A stretch of DNA of 10,135 bases from Idiomarina sp. UBA6142 (GTDB lineage: Bacteria; Pseudomonadota; Gammaproteobacteria; Enterobacterales; Alteromonadaceae): positions 2,238-12,372 of the forward strand of contig DIVC01000123.1 in the NCBI GenBank assembly GCA_002423905.1, in the 5' to 3' direction. Positions within the stretch are counted from its first letter, which is position 1, and the number at the start of each line of letters is the position of its first letter. Under the pieces are notes generated by a model. The model ran no database searches, had not been told where the DNA came from, and saw nothing but the letters and a program-made list of their open reading frames with translations. The translations under genes were made by a program, and so were the position numbers. Positions 1-6,987 of this stretch are shown here, piece by piece.

Positions 1-96
1 TCAGGTGCCATCCATTAAGGCCTGCCATGCTAGTCAGCCACGCTTAACGCAGACTTAAGAATTCATGTGAAAGTTTGGAAAAATTTTGGTCGGCGC

Positions 97-126
97 TTGC
101 CGAACGCTGCGGCTATAAGCTATATA
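97..126 (+). promoter_or_regulatory. Possible sigma70-type promoter of the lipoprotein gene
   Basis: TTGCCG at 97-102 and TATATA at 121-126 are separated by 18 bases and lie upstream of the lipoprotein start at 155. The run GCTATATAGT around 119-128 gives alternative -10 phasings. The ribosome-binding site is GAGGG at 142-146, 8 bases before the ATG. A small dyad (TCGGC at 90-94, GCCGA at 99-103) overlaps the -35 element. The match is by eye only. The first 60 bases show no recognisable end of an upstream gene. Confidence 0.4.
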
Positions 127-154
127 GTGGGAAACTTTTGCGAGGGTAAGGTCT

Positions 155-580
155 ATGCGTAATTTGCTACTGGTAGCAACACTATCGGTGTTATTGACGG
201 GTTGCGAGGTCATGGATGATCTGGCGTGGTCAGATAATACTTACTTGGTTGATAGCAAGGCTCAAGACGGTTGGTATTGGGAAAATTATCAGACTGATAC
301 CTACGGTAATTTTAGCGGTGAGCTCTCGGGTATTCGTTATGATTACTATGTCACTAACAATCGCTCAAAATCGTTGTGTTTCCGCTTAATTTTTTCTTCC
401 GTTCGAGCCGATGGATATCAATATGGCGATATTTATCGAGTCGAGCCGGGTGAGCGCAGTTGGTTGGCTTATGCGTCGATTTTCTCCACCACCGGCGGCA
501 AAACCATACGGGTCGATTCTACCAATCAGTGGGCCTGGATTGAATCGTGGGAAACCTGCGAAAATAACGTCACTTGGTAG
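155..580 (+). CDS. Small predicted outer-membrane lipoprotein of unknown function
   Basis: This 141-residue protein has a textbook lipoprotein signal: a basic MRN start, a hydrophobic stretch at about residues 4-14, and a lipobox L14-T15-G16-C17. Cleavage before Cys17 and lipidation would leave a mature protein of about 125 residues. Position +2 is Glu rather than Asp, so by the enterobacterial sorting rule it would go to the outer membrane. The mature part is rich in Trp and Tyr, has no other membrane segment, and contains only two further cysteines (Cys75 and Cys135), which could form a disulfide in the periplasm. Alternating polar and aromatic residues suggest a compact beta-rich domain. 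I do not recognise the family. The ATG at 155 is supported by GAGGG 8 bases upstream. Its stop lies 2 bases from the stop of the convergent flavin-reductase-like gene, so it appears to be a single-gene transcript. Confidence 0.82.
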   Translation: MRNLLLVATLSVLLTGCEVMDDLAWSDNTYLVDSKAQDGWYWENYQTDTYGNFSGELSGIRYDYYVTNNRSKSLCFRLIFSSVRADGYQYGDIYRVEPGERSWLAYASIFSTTGGKTIRVDSTNQWAWIESWETCENNVTW

Positions 581-582
581 GT

Positions 583-1230
583 CTACCGCGAATCCAGTTC
601 ATCAGGTTGCTGGTTGGGTTCGGGGTAACTATAGCGGGCAATACGCTGGGTGCGATGGTAACCATCAAGCCCAGATACCGCGACGGTATCCAGTAATTCC
701 AAGGCGACATAGCCATCGTCAGCGATCACTGCAGCTGGCAGCCGGACCCACTCAATCTGACCAATGATCAATTCCGTGCCATTGTGCTTAATGGGCACTA
801 TTTCTAGCAGGCGAAGACCAATATTCAACGCGCTTTGCTGCACGTAAGGGGCGGCGAAGTCGGCTAGGTAACCTGCGCTAAGCCCAGTCGCAGCAAACTC
901 AGAGACTTCGCGGGGATATTTGGCAGCACATTGATGTGCTGCCGGCAGCATCAGGCTATTCACGTGATTCAAGGTGTATACCCCAGTTGCGATAATATTT
1001 TCAACACTGTGGCGGGTGACCGTCTGCGGTCGCGTGATGTAGCCCATTATTGCGGGGTCAGCACCTAAATGCACCGCCGAGCTTATCATGGCTAGATTGG
1101 TGCGACCCTGCGCGTCGGCGCTAGCGAGTAAGTTAGCGCTTTTAAATCCAGATAAGCTATTGATGAAGTGGGCGCGATACCGTGAGGGCAGCTGGGCAAT
1201 GTCCGCCCCAGTAAATAATTGCGTAGACAT
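583..1230 (-). CDS. Flavin reductase-like (FMN-binding split-barrel) protein
   Basis: The 215-residue product looks like a stand-alone flavin reductase-like domain protein: a flavin-binding split barrel that typically reduces free FMN with NAD(P)H or binds FMN as a cofactor. Family-like stretches are INSLSGFKSANL (residues 23-34), the strand TNLAMISSAVHLG (44-56), ITRPQTVTRHSVENI (65-79), TGVYTLN (82-88), and the C-terminal GLDGYHRTQRIARYSYPEP (187-205). Length and this C-terminal tail fit the cytosolic subfamily of roughly 200-215 residues. There is no signal peptide. The ATG at 1230 is preceded by AGGA (1241-1244) with a 10-base gap. No partner oxygenase gene is adjacent, so the physiological electron acceptor cannot be inferred. 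The gene is divergent from the S9 peptidase and convergent with the lipoprotein gene. The fold assignment is reasonably secure; the substrate is not. Confidence 0.85.
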   Translation of the reverse strand: MSTQLFTGADIAQLPSRYRAHFINSLSGFKSANLLASADAQGRTNLAMISSAVHLGADPAIMGYITRPQTVTRHSVENIIATGVYTLNHVNSLMLPAAHQCAAKYPREVSEFAATGLSAGYLADFAAPYVQQSALNIGLRLLEIVPIKHNGTELIIGQIEWVRLPAAVIADDGYVALELLDTVAVSGLDGYHRTQRIARYSYPEPNQQPDELDSR

Positions 1231-1287
1231 GTCAAGGTTATCCTGAAATTTTGATTGTTAGCGCTTACGGGTGTTAGCCGCGGTTAG

Positions 1288-1328
1288 ATCACGTGATTGA
1301 TGCGGTCAATACCATCTCTGCTGCGGTC
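1288..1328. promoter_or_regulatory. Possible operator elements in the divergent flavin reductase / S9 peptidase region
   Basis: The gap between the two divergent genes contains a perfect 10-bp palindrome, ATCACGTGAT (1288-1297), followed by a 7-bp direct repeat, TGCGGTC, at 1301-1307 and 1322-1328. The repeats have a 21-base period, close to two helical turns. Nearer the peptidase is a TGAC-N6-GTCA dyad (1348-1361). Such arrangements are common for dimeric regulators, but no regulator gene is nearby, so a function is only inferred. No strong -35/-10 pair is evident for either gene. Confidence 0.25.
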
Positions 1329-1436
1329 TATGTGGTGTTTTTGGGGCTGACTTCTGGGTCAATTGTGGTAGCTTAACCAAGGTAAAAAGTTCACCATCAG
1401 TCCTATGTTTCGTTTACTGCGCTGGCTGCAGCGCCT

Positions 1437-1440
1437 GGAG
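1437..1440 (+). promoter_or_regulatory. Ribosome-binding site that decides the S9 peptidase start
   Basis: GGAG at 1437-1440 lies 6 bases before the ATG at 1447. The in-frame upstream ATG at 1405 has no Shine-Dalgarno at a usable distance: the nearest AAGG is more than 20 bases away. The later start also gives a standard signal peptide, whereas the earlier one adds 14 residues including several charged ones. Confidence 0.6.
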
Positions 1441-1446
1441 TTCGTG

Positions 1447-3858
1447 ATGCTACGTTTAACTTTTGCTGTGTTAGGTGCTGCCGCGCTGATGCTCAGTACC
1501 ACCGCGGCTACTGCCAATCCGGTCAAAATTGACTACCAACAACCGGCACAAGAAATTATCGATATCGTTGATGCAGCGCCGGCGCCTGGCGCTAGCTTGA
1601 GTCCAGATGGGACAACTATGGTGGTGCTCGATTATCCATCACTTCCCGATATCGCTGATTTGGCGGTAACCGAATATAAACTGGCCGGACGGCGCATTAA
1701 TCCGGCCAACTTTAGCGTGAGCCAAGCGCGTTATGCCAAGGGCCTGCGCTTGGTCGATAGTGCCACAGGGGATGCTAAGGCAATTAAAGGATTACCGGCC
1801 GCATTAAAAGTAATCGGTTGGTCATGGTCACCCAATAGTCATTCCTTAGCGTTTTTGCAAATGACCGATACCGCGGTACAGTTGTGGTTGGTCGATGCCC
1901 AACGTGGCACCGCTAAGCAACTTGGGCCACAAAAGATTAATGCGGTGTGGGGTGCACAAATTGAGTGGCAAGCGGATAGTAAAGGCTTGTATACCTTACG
2001 CGTACCAGCTGATTACCCAGCCGAACCAAAGGCTAACCCCGTTCCAGCTGGTCCCGTGATCACTGAAAGTCGCGGTCGTACAGCGCCTGGTCGAACCTAT
2101 CAAGACTTGTTGCAAAGCAAACATGATGAAGCCTTGTTTCGTCATTACTTTACCGCACAACTGATGTTTATTGATGTAAATGCAAAGTCGCGAAATATCG
2201 GTAAACCAGGGCTGATCAACGATTTTAGCCTGGCACCGAATGCCGACTATGTATTGGTTACTCAACTGAAAACCCCGTTTTCTTATGCCGTACCAAGTTC
2301 TCGCTTTGCCCGCACCACAGAGGTTTGGAGTAAGCGTGGAGAACACATCTATCACGTGGTCGATCAGCCGTTGGCCGATAATTTACCAATAGCTTTTGAT
2401 GCCGTAGTGAGCAGTCGTCGCAGTATTAGCTGGCGCAATGATGCGGACGCCACCTTAATTTGGGCGCAGGCCGCCGATGGCGGTGATCCTGGCGTAGCCG
2501 CTGAGGTGCGTGATCAATTATTTCAACTGGCTGCACCGTTTACCGCGGAGCCACAAAAATTACTCGATATGAGTAAACGCTATGCACGCTTATTAGCCGC
2601 TGATGCTGAAAATATTTTAGTGTGGGAACGTTGGTGGGCTGATCGTAATGAAAAATTATGGTGGATCGATAGCACCGGTAAACGTCAGCCACAATTAGTC
2701 TGGGAGCGCTCGTGGGAAGATCGCTACAATGATCCGGGTCAACCCTTTACCGTGCAGAACAATGGCCGACGGTTATTATATTTGAGCCAGCAGAGCCTAT
2801 TATTAACCGGTGATGGCGCCTCTGCCGAGGGCGACCGTCCGTTTATCGATCGTTACCATCTCGATAGTGGCCGCAGTGAGCGCTTGTGGCGTTCTGAAGC
2901 GCCTTATTATGAGCAGCCATTGGCGCTGATCGATGCCGCGACCCTCAGCTTTTTAACGCAACGTGAAGCGAGCACTGAACCAGCCGACTTTTTCCGTCGC
3001 ACTATCAGCGATAATAGTATCAAGGCGTTAACGAGCACTGCCCACCCAATGCCGCATACCTTAGGTATTAGTCGTGAGCTGATTACCTATCAGCGCGCCG
3101 ATGGTTTAGCAATGTCGGCAACGTTATATTTACCTGCTGGTTACGACGCCGAACGCGATGGTCCATTGCCAGGTATTGTTTGGGCCTATCCGCGTGAATA
3201 CCGCAGTGCAGCTGCGGCTGCACAAGTAAGCGGTTCACCTTATCGCTTCAATCGTATTAGCTACTGGGCACCCCAATTCTTAGCCACCCAGGGCTATGCG
3301 GTGTTTGACAGTGCGACCATGCCAATCGTTGGCGAAGGGGATGCACAACCGAACGATAGCTTTATCGAGCAGTTGATTCTGAACGGCGAAGCGGTGATCA
3401 AAACCGGTGTTGAGCGGGGTGTTTTAGATGCCGACCGTGTGGCTATTGGCGGGCATTCCTATGGCGCCTTTATGACCGCAAATATTTTGGCGCATAGTGA
3501 CCTGTTCAAAGCTGGTATCGCTCGTAGTGGTGCCTACAACCGCAGCCTTACCCCGTTTGGTTTCCAGCGTGAAGAGCGCACGGTATGGGATGACGCTGAT
3601 TTATATGTGCGTATGTCGCCATTTTTCCATGCCGATAAAATCAACGAACCGCTGTTGATGATTCACGGTATGAACGATAACAACTCAGGCACTTTCCCGA
3701 TGCAAAGTGAGCGCCTGTATCAAGCCATAAAGGGCCTTGGTGGCACCACTCGGTTAGTCATGCTGCCACTTGAGTCACATGGCTACCGAGCCCGTGAGTC
3801 AGTGCTGCATATGCTGTGGGAAACGGTCAATTGGCTCGACGAATTCGTTAAGAATTAA
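1447..3858 (+). CDS. Exported S9 family serine peptidase, glutamyl-endopeptidase (S9D) type
   Basis: This large alpha/beta-hydrolase peptidase of the prolyl oligopeptidase family has 803 residues from ATG 1447 (817 from ATG 1405). Numbering here is from 1447. Residues 1 to about 23 form a signal peptide ending in an Ala-Thr-Ala cleavage motif, so it acts in the periplasm or outside the cell. The N-terminal half is a beta-propeller-like region that opens with the family-typical [18 protein letters not shown] segment. The C-terminal third is the catalytic domain: nucleophile Ser671 in GGHSYGAFM, Asp744 in HGMNDNN, and His778 in [10 protein letters not shown]. These blocks, together with [16 protein letters not shown], closely resemble the plant chloroplast glutamyl endopeptidase and its bacterial relatives rather than DPP-IV or oligopeptidase B. 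Glu-specific cleavage is inferred from the family, not shown. The gene is monocistronic, and its last 11 bases overlap the opposing DUF2256 gene. Confidence 0.92.
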   Translation: MLRLTFAVLGAAALMLSTTAATANPVKIDYQQPAQEIIDIVDAAPAPGASLSPDGTTMVVLDYPSLPDIADLAVTEYKLAGRRINPANFSVSQARYAKGLRLVDSATGDAKAIKGLPAALKVIGWSWSPNSHSLAFLQMTDTAVQLWLVDAQRGTAKQLGPQKINAVWGAQIEWQADSKGLYTLRVPADYPAEPKANPVPAGPVITESRGRTAPGRTYQDLLQSKHDEALFRHYFTAQLMFIDVNAKSRNIGKPGLINDFSLAPNADYVLVTQLKTPFSYAVPSSRFARTTEVWSKRGEHIYHVVDQPLADNLPIAFDAVVSSRRSISWRNDADATLIWAQAADGGDPGVAAEVRDQLFQLAAPFTAEPQKLLDMSKRYARLLAADAENILVWERWWADRNEKLWWIDSTGKRQPQLVWERSWEDRYNDPGQPFTVQNNGRRLLYLSQQSLLLTGDGASAEGDRPFIDRYHLDSGRSERLWRSEAPYYEQPLALIDAATLSFLTQREASTEPADFFRRTISDNSIKALTSTAHPMPHTLGISRELITYQRADGLAMSATLYLPAGYDAERDGPLPGIVWAYPREYRSAAAAAQVSGSPYRFNRISYWAPQFLATQGYAVFDSATMPIVGEGDAQPNDSFIEQLILNGEAVIKTGVERGVLDADRVAIGGHSYGAFMTANILAHSDLFKAGIARSGAYNRSLTPFGFQREERTVWDDADLYVRMSPFFHADKINEPLLMIHGMNDNNSGTFPMQSERLYQAIKGLGGTTRLVMLPLESHGYRARESVLHMLWETVNWLDEFVKN

Positions 3859-3994
3859 CCAGCGTTTTACGTTGACTAGCACAACGTTGGGAGCAGTATT
3901 TGACCTGCTCCCAATCGCGTTGCCATTTTTTCCGCCAATTAAACGGGCGTTCACACACCACGCAAATCTTGCTCGGTAAATGCTGCTTTTTCAT
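3848..3994 (-). CDS. DUF2256 family small zinc-motif protein
   Basis: A 48-residue protein is read from ATG at 3992-3994 to TAA at 3848-3850. It starts [18 protein letters not shown] and continues with [16 protein letters not shown] and a short basic tail. The pattern Cys11-x2-Cys14 ... Cys34-x3-Cys38 would bind one zinc ion, and the Arg-Pro-Phe, Trp-Arg-Lys-Lys-Trp and Val-Lys-Tyr-Cys-Ser blocks are the signature of DUF2256. The function of the family is unknown. I recall members near photolyase/cryptochrome genes, but none is seen here. The gene is short enough to be missed by length cut-offs. There is no clear Shine-Dalgarno (only a weak AAAG); a TATTAA a few bases upstream could be a -10 element, giving a very short leader. 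It converges with and overlaps the S9 peptidase by 11 bases, and it is divergent from ompR. Confidence 0.9.
   Translation of the reverse strand: MKKQHLPSKICVVCERPFNWRKKWQRDWEQVKYCSQRCASQRKTLVNS
3887..3914 (+). terminator. Perfect 10-bp hairpin, possible terminator of the S9 peptidase transcript
   Basis: TTGGGAGCAG (3887-3896) is perfectly complementary to CTGCTCCCAA (3905-3914), with an 8-base loop. It starts 29 bases after the peptidase stop codon. A run of six T lies at 3926-3931, 11 bases past the stem. That is too far for a canonical intrinsic terminator, so it may instead act as a weak terminator or a 3'-end stabiliser. The hairpin lies inside the DUF2256 coding sequence on the other strand, in the codons for WEQVKYCSQ. 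On that strand no T-run follows it. Confidence 0.45.
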
Positions 3995-4116
3995 ATCGGC
4001 TTTAATACACAGTCATCGAATCAGTGAATGTATGCTGGTTACGCTGATAAAGCCATGATGGATTTGGTCTCGACAACATTTAGATACAAATTCCTCACGG
4101 CTGTTACAAGCCATTG

Positions 4117-4145
4117 TTTGCAAATAGCAACGCTTCTTTTATAGT
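4117..4145 (+). promoter_or_regulatory. Likely promoter of ompR-envZ
   Basis: TTTGCA (4117-4122) and TATAGT (4140-4145) are separated by 17 bases, placing transcription start about 37 bases before the ompR ATG. Two short dyads overlap the -35 area: ACAA-gcca-TTGT (4106-4117) and TTGC-aaata-GCAA (4118-4130). They could be a regulator site, possibly for autoregulation, but they do not clearly match the OmpR-box consensus. Confidence 0.5.
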
Positions 4146-4175
4146 GACTGCATGAGGCTTAACCGAGCCAGCTTT

Positions 4176-4180
4176 GGGAG
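4176..4180 (+). promoter_or_regulatory. Ribosome-binding site that decides the ompR start
   Basis: GGGAG (4176-4180) is 8 bases before the ATG at 4189. The in-frame TTG at 4174 overlaps this element and has no Shine-Dalgarno of its own. The ATG gives the N-terminus MTQETFKVLVVDDD, matching the known OmpR start. Confidence 0.8.
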
Positions 4181-4188
4181 CACAGACA

Positions 4189-4914
4189 ATGACACAAGAA
4201 ACCTTTAAAGTGCTGGTCGTAGATGACGATGCGCGGCTGCGCAGCTTACTGGAACGTTATCTGGCGGAGCAGGGTTTTTATGTGCGTTCAGCAGCACAGA
4301 GTGAGCAAATGGACCGCTTGTTAGAGCGTGAAAACTTCCATTTAATGGTGCTTGATTTGATGTTGCCAGGCGAAGATGGCTTGTCTATTTGCCGGCGCTT
4401 GCGGCAAAAAAATAACGACATTCCCATTGTTATGTTGACTGCCAAAGGTGACGAGGTCGATCGGATTATTGGCTTGGAGTTGGGTGCCGATGATTACCTC
4501 GCTAAACCCTTTAACCCACGAGAATTGCTGGCCCGTATTCGTGCTGTATTGCGGCGTCGCGGTAAAGAAATTCCCGGCGCGCCGGCGGGCACCGATGAAA
4601 CCGTCAGTTTTGGTGAGTTTCGGCTGAATTTAGGCACCCGCGAAATGTTTAAGGGCGACCAACCTATGCCACTGACCAGTGGTGAGTTTGCCGTGCTGAA
4701 AGCACTCGTTACCCACCCGCGTCAACCGATGTCACGCGATAAGTTAATGAATCAGGCGCGTGGCCGTGACTACAGTGCGCTGGAGCGCAGTATCGATGTA
4801 CAAGTATCGCGCTTACGGCGGATGCTCGAAGTTGACCCAGTTAATCCGCGTTATATTCAAACGGTGTGGGGTCTCGGTTATGTGTTTGTCCCCGATGGTG
4901 AGAATAAAAGCTAA
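4189..4914 (+). CDS. ompR: Osmolarity response regulator OmpR
   Basis: The product is 241 residues, the usual OmpR length. It is the cytoplasmic DNA-binding response regulator that EnvZ phosphorylates and that controls porin and other envelope genes. The receiver domain (about residues 6-122) has the acidic cluster Asp12-Asp14, phosphorylation site Asp56 in VLDLMLPGEDG, Thr84 and Lys106. The C-terminal winged-helix domain (about 136-236) has the conserved stretches LNLGTREMF, PLTSGEFAVLKALV, ERSIDVQVSRLRRM and RYIQTVWGLGYVFVP. Identity to the E. coli protein is high along the whole length. envZ begins at the next base after the stop, so the two form an operon with a probable promoter at 4117-4145. 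All key residues are present. Confidence 0.98.
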   Translation: MTQETFKVLVVDDDARLRSLLERYLAEQGFYVRSAAQSEQMDRLLERENFHLMVLDLMLPGEDGLSICRRLRQKNNDIPIVMLTAKGDEVDRIIGLELGADDYLAKPFNPRELLARIRAVLRRRGKEIPGAPAGTDETVSFGEFRLNLGTREMFKGDQPMPLTSGEFAVLKALVTHPRQPMSRDKLMNQARGRDYSALERSIDVQVSRLRRMLEVDPVNPRYIQTVWGLGYVFVPDGENKS

Positions 4915-6261
4915 ATGCGTATCCTACCGCGCTCGGCCTTTGCTCGAACCGTTGCGCTGATTGCCAGCCTGCTATTAATTAACCAAGTCATTTCTTATGT
5001 GATGGTCGGACTGTACGTGGTTAAACCCAGTATGCAGCAAATTAGCTCGGTGGTAGCGCGGCAAGTACAAGGCGTGTTATTGCTCGACGAATGGTTGAGC
5101 ACTAGTCGCCTGAGCGTAACTGAAAAACGTGACTTAGCCTTCAAATATAGTAACGCTGCCGGTATCAAGGTTTTCAATCAAACCGAGGCGGTGCAGCAAG
5201 GGCTGGCGCAAACGGTCAGTTATAATTTTCTATCGGCACAAATGAGTCAGTTACTTGCTGCCGATAGTGAAGTGCGTATTTCTCAGGGCGCCTACTATCA
5301 AGTCTGGATCCGCACCGATAATTTACCCGATTATTGGCTGCGTATGGACCTCGATAGCTTTGATGAAGCGCGGTTTTCGCCGTTATTGCTCTATCTTATT
5401 TTGATCGGGGTGCTGTCGGTTCTCGGTGGCATGGTGTTTACCAACTGGCAAAATCGTCCGCTTAAAGCATTGCAAGCTGCGGCGCTGCAAATTGGTCGTG
5501 GTGATTTTCCAGAGCAGCTGCCAGAGCGTGGTTCGACTGAAGTGATTGCGGTGACCCGAGCATTCAACCAAATGTCTAAGGGCGTTAAGCAACTCGAACA
5601 AGATCGAGCCTTATTGATGGCCGGGGTGTCTCATGATTTGCGTACACCATTAACGCGGATTCGATTAGCCACAGAAATGATGCCTGCCAGTGAGGATTTT
5701 CTGGCTGAAGGCATTATCAATGATATCGATGATATGAACGCTATTATCGACCAGTTTATTGATTATGTGAGAATCGACACTTCGGCGGATAATGATGCTG
5801 AGAATCTTAATTATTTAATTGAAGATGTCGTTGGCCATGTGCCGGAATCATGGCACAGCGACATCAGCGTCGATTATGGTGATATTCCTCAGGTTAGCGT
5901 GAGAGCTATCTCAATCAAGCGAGTACTAGTGAATCTATTAGAAAATGCCGAGCGCTATGGGCAAGGAAAGATTCATCTAACCAGTGGTTACAATCGCTCG
6001 GCTAAACGCGTTTGGTTCACCCTTGCCGACAACGGCCCGGGTATTGCGGCCGGCGATATCGAGCGGTTGATACAGCCGTTTACGCAAGGTGATTTTGCCC
6101 GATCGAGCCGTGGTTCGGGCCTGGGATTGGCTATTGTGAAGCGTATTGTTGAACGCCACCAAGGGCGCATCAGCTTTGGCCGTAGTGCTTACCTCGGTGG
6201 TCTAGAAGTTCGCGTCGAACTACCCATTGCATCAGCTACGAACCCGGGTAAATCCATTTAA
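4915..6261 (+). CDS. envZ: Osmosensor histidine kinase/phosphatase EnvZ
   Basis: This 448-residue inner-membrane sensor kinase phosphorylates and dephosphorylates OmpR. Transmembrane segment 1 spans about residues 11-35, the periplasmic part about 36-155, transmembrane segment 2 about 156-175, and the HAMP linker about 177-228. The H-box [15 protein letters not shown] carries phosphoacceptor His240, with Thr244 of the phosphatase motif. The ATPase domain has the N-box [10 protein letters not shown] (Asn344), the G1 box ADNGPGI (371-377), the F region IQPFTQGD and the G2 box GSGLGLAI (400-407). The ATG directly follows the ompR stop. The only Shine-Dalgarno-like element (GGTGAG) is about 12 bases away, so translation is probably coupled to ompR. 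No convincing intrinsic terminator follows the gene. Confidence 0.97.
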   Translation: MRILPRSAFARTVALIASLLLINQVISYVMVGLYVVKPSMQQISSVVARQVQGVLLLDEWLSTSRLSVTEKRDLAFKYSNAAGIKVFNQTEAVQQGLAQTVSYNFLSAQMSQLLAADSEVRISQGAYYQVWIRTDNLPDYWLRMDLDSFDEARFSPLLLYLILIGVLSVLGGMVFTNWQNRPLKALQAAALQIGRGDFPEQLPERGSTEVIAVTRAFNQMSKGVKQLEQDRALLMAGVSHDLRTPLTRIRLATEMMPASEDFLAEGIINDIDDMNAIIDQFIDYVRIDTSADNDAENLNYLIEDVVGHVPESWHSDISVDYGDIPQVSVRAISIKRVLVNLLENAERYGQGKIHLTSGYNRSAKRVWFTLADNGPGIAAGDIERLIQPFTQGDFARSSRGSGLGLAIVKRIVERHQGRISFGRSAYLGGLEVRVELPIASATNPGKSI

Positions 6262-6351
6262 GGCCGCGCCTGGGCCGCGCTAGCAATGACCACCGCATGG
6301 TAATCGCGCAGTGCTTTGCTCATGGTGGTTATCCTTTCAGCGGGTTTAGCA

Positions 6352-6381
6352 TTGTACGGCTGTTCATTTTGCCGTTATAGT
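6352..6381 (+). promoter_or_regulatory. Candidate nudE-cysQ promoter with nested inverted repeats
   Basis: TTGTAC (6352-6357) and TATAGT (6376-6381) are spaced by 18 bases. The -10 hexamer sits inside the dyad GTTA-tag-TAAC (6374-6384). Both are framed by a perfect 9-bp inverted repeat, ACGGCTGTT (6356-6364) and AACAGCCGT (6401-6409). The overlap suggests a site where a dimeric regulator could block or modulate initiation. An mRNA hairpin with a long loop is the alternative. The assignment rests on visual matching only. Confidence 0.4.
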
Positions 6382-6432
6382 AACCAACATCAGTGATTAA
6401 AACAGCCGTTGAGCCAGCATTACGGAATCGTT

Positions 6433-6987
6433 ATGGCGCATAAACAGATCCCCGAAATATTAACCCGAACCGTGGTTGCGCGGAGTCGCTTGATGCGTAT
6501 AGAAGCGATTGATTTGCGCTTCAGCAACGGCGTTGAGCGGCAATTTGAGCGCATGCAAAGCAGCGGTCGTGGCGCCGTGATGGTGGTACCATTTTTAGAC
6601 GATGAGACGGTGTTGCTGGTGCGTGAATACGCCGCTGGTCTGCACAATTATCAACTTGGCTTTCCTAAGGGTCTCATTGATGAAGGCGAGAGCCCCGAGC
6701 AAGCTGCTAATCGTGAGTTAAAAGAAGAGATCGGTTATGGCACGCGAGACCTAGTGTGGCTGAAAAGCGTGACCATGGCACCCCAATTTTTCTCGGCGAC
6801 CATGCATATTTATATTGCCCGCGATCTTTACCCTGAGCAGCTGCCCGGCGATGAACCGGAACCATTGGAACTGGTGCCATGGCGCTTGGACAAAGTTGAG
6901 GCGTTGTTGGAACAAGATGATTTCACCGAGGCCCGCAGTATTGCCGCGTTACTATTAATGTTGCGCCAACGCGAGCGACAGCGCTAA
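6433..6987 (+). CDS. nudE: Nudix hydrolase NudE (ADP compounds hydrolase)
   Basis: From ATG 6433 the product has 184 residues, close to E. coli NudE. NudE cleaves the pyrophosphate of ADP-ribose, NADH and adenosine(5')oligophospho(5')adenosines in the cytoplasm. The Nudix box is complete: Gly80, Glu86, then RELKEEIGY at 94-102, matching GX5EX7REUXEEXGU. NudE-type flanking blocks include TVVARSRL, LLVREYAAGLHNYQLGFPKGLID, the stretch after the box containing MAPQFFSATM, and LYPEQLPGDEPEPL. The ATG at 6433 has CGGA 6 bases upstream. The TTG at 6409 would add 8 residues but has no Shine-Dalgarno and lies in the inverted repeat. The stop shares one base with the cysQ start, so the two are translationally coupled. 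Confidence 0.95.
   Translation: MAHKQIPEILTRTVVARSRLMRIEAIDLRFSNGVERQFERMQSSGRGAVMVVPFLDDETVLLVREYAAGLHNYQLGFPKGLIDEGESPEQAANRELKEEIGYGTRDLVWLKSVTMAPQFFSATMHIYIARDLYPEQLPGDEPEPLELVPWRLDKVEALLEQDDFTEARSIAALLLMLRQRERQR

Noticed and set aside
1..60. Possible tail of an upstream gene at the left edge.
   Set aside because: All three forward frames close within the first 60 bases, but too few codons are visible to tell coding from chance.
1405..1446. The upstream ATG as the S9 peptidase start.
   Set aside because: It has no Shine-Dalgarno within range and would lengthen the n-region of the signal peptide. The ATG at 1447 has GGAG 6 bases upstream. This is a preference, not proof.
4174..4188. TTG as an alternative ompR start, adding 5 residues.
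   Set aside because: It overlaps the GGGAG that serves the ATG at 4189, and the added residues are absent from known OmpR proteins.
6262..6280. Two copies of GGCCGCGC separated by 3 bases just after the envZ stop.
   Set aside because: They are only two short GC-rich copies with no further repeats or flanking structure, so they do not support a repeat element.
6289..6329. ACCACCGCATG with CATGGTGGT after envZ as an intrinsic terminator.
   Set aside because: The stem needs a 2-base bulge, the loop is 21 bases and no T-run follows.
6316..6396. A plus-strand frame of about 24-26 codons between envZ and nudE whose product resembles a tiny lipoprotein (hydrophobic start, then Leu-Tyr-Gly-Cys).
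   Set aside because: There is no ribosome-binding site, it runs across the candidate nudE promoter, and the residues after the Cys are too few for a mature lipoprotein. It is most likely chance.
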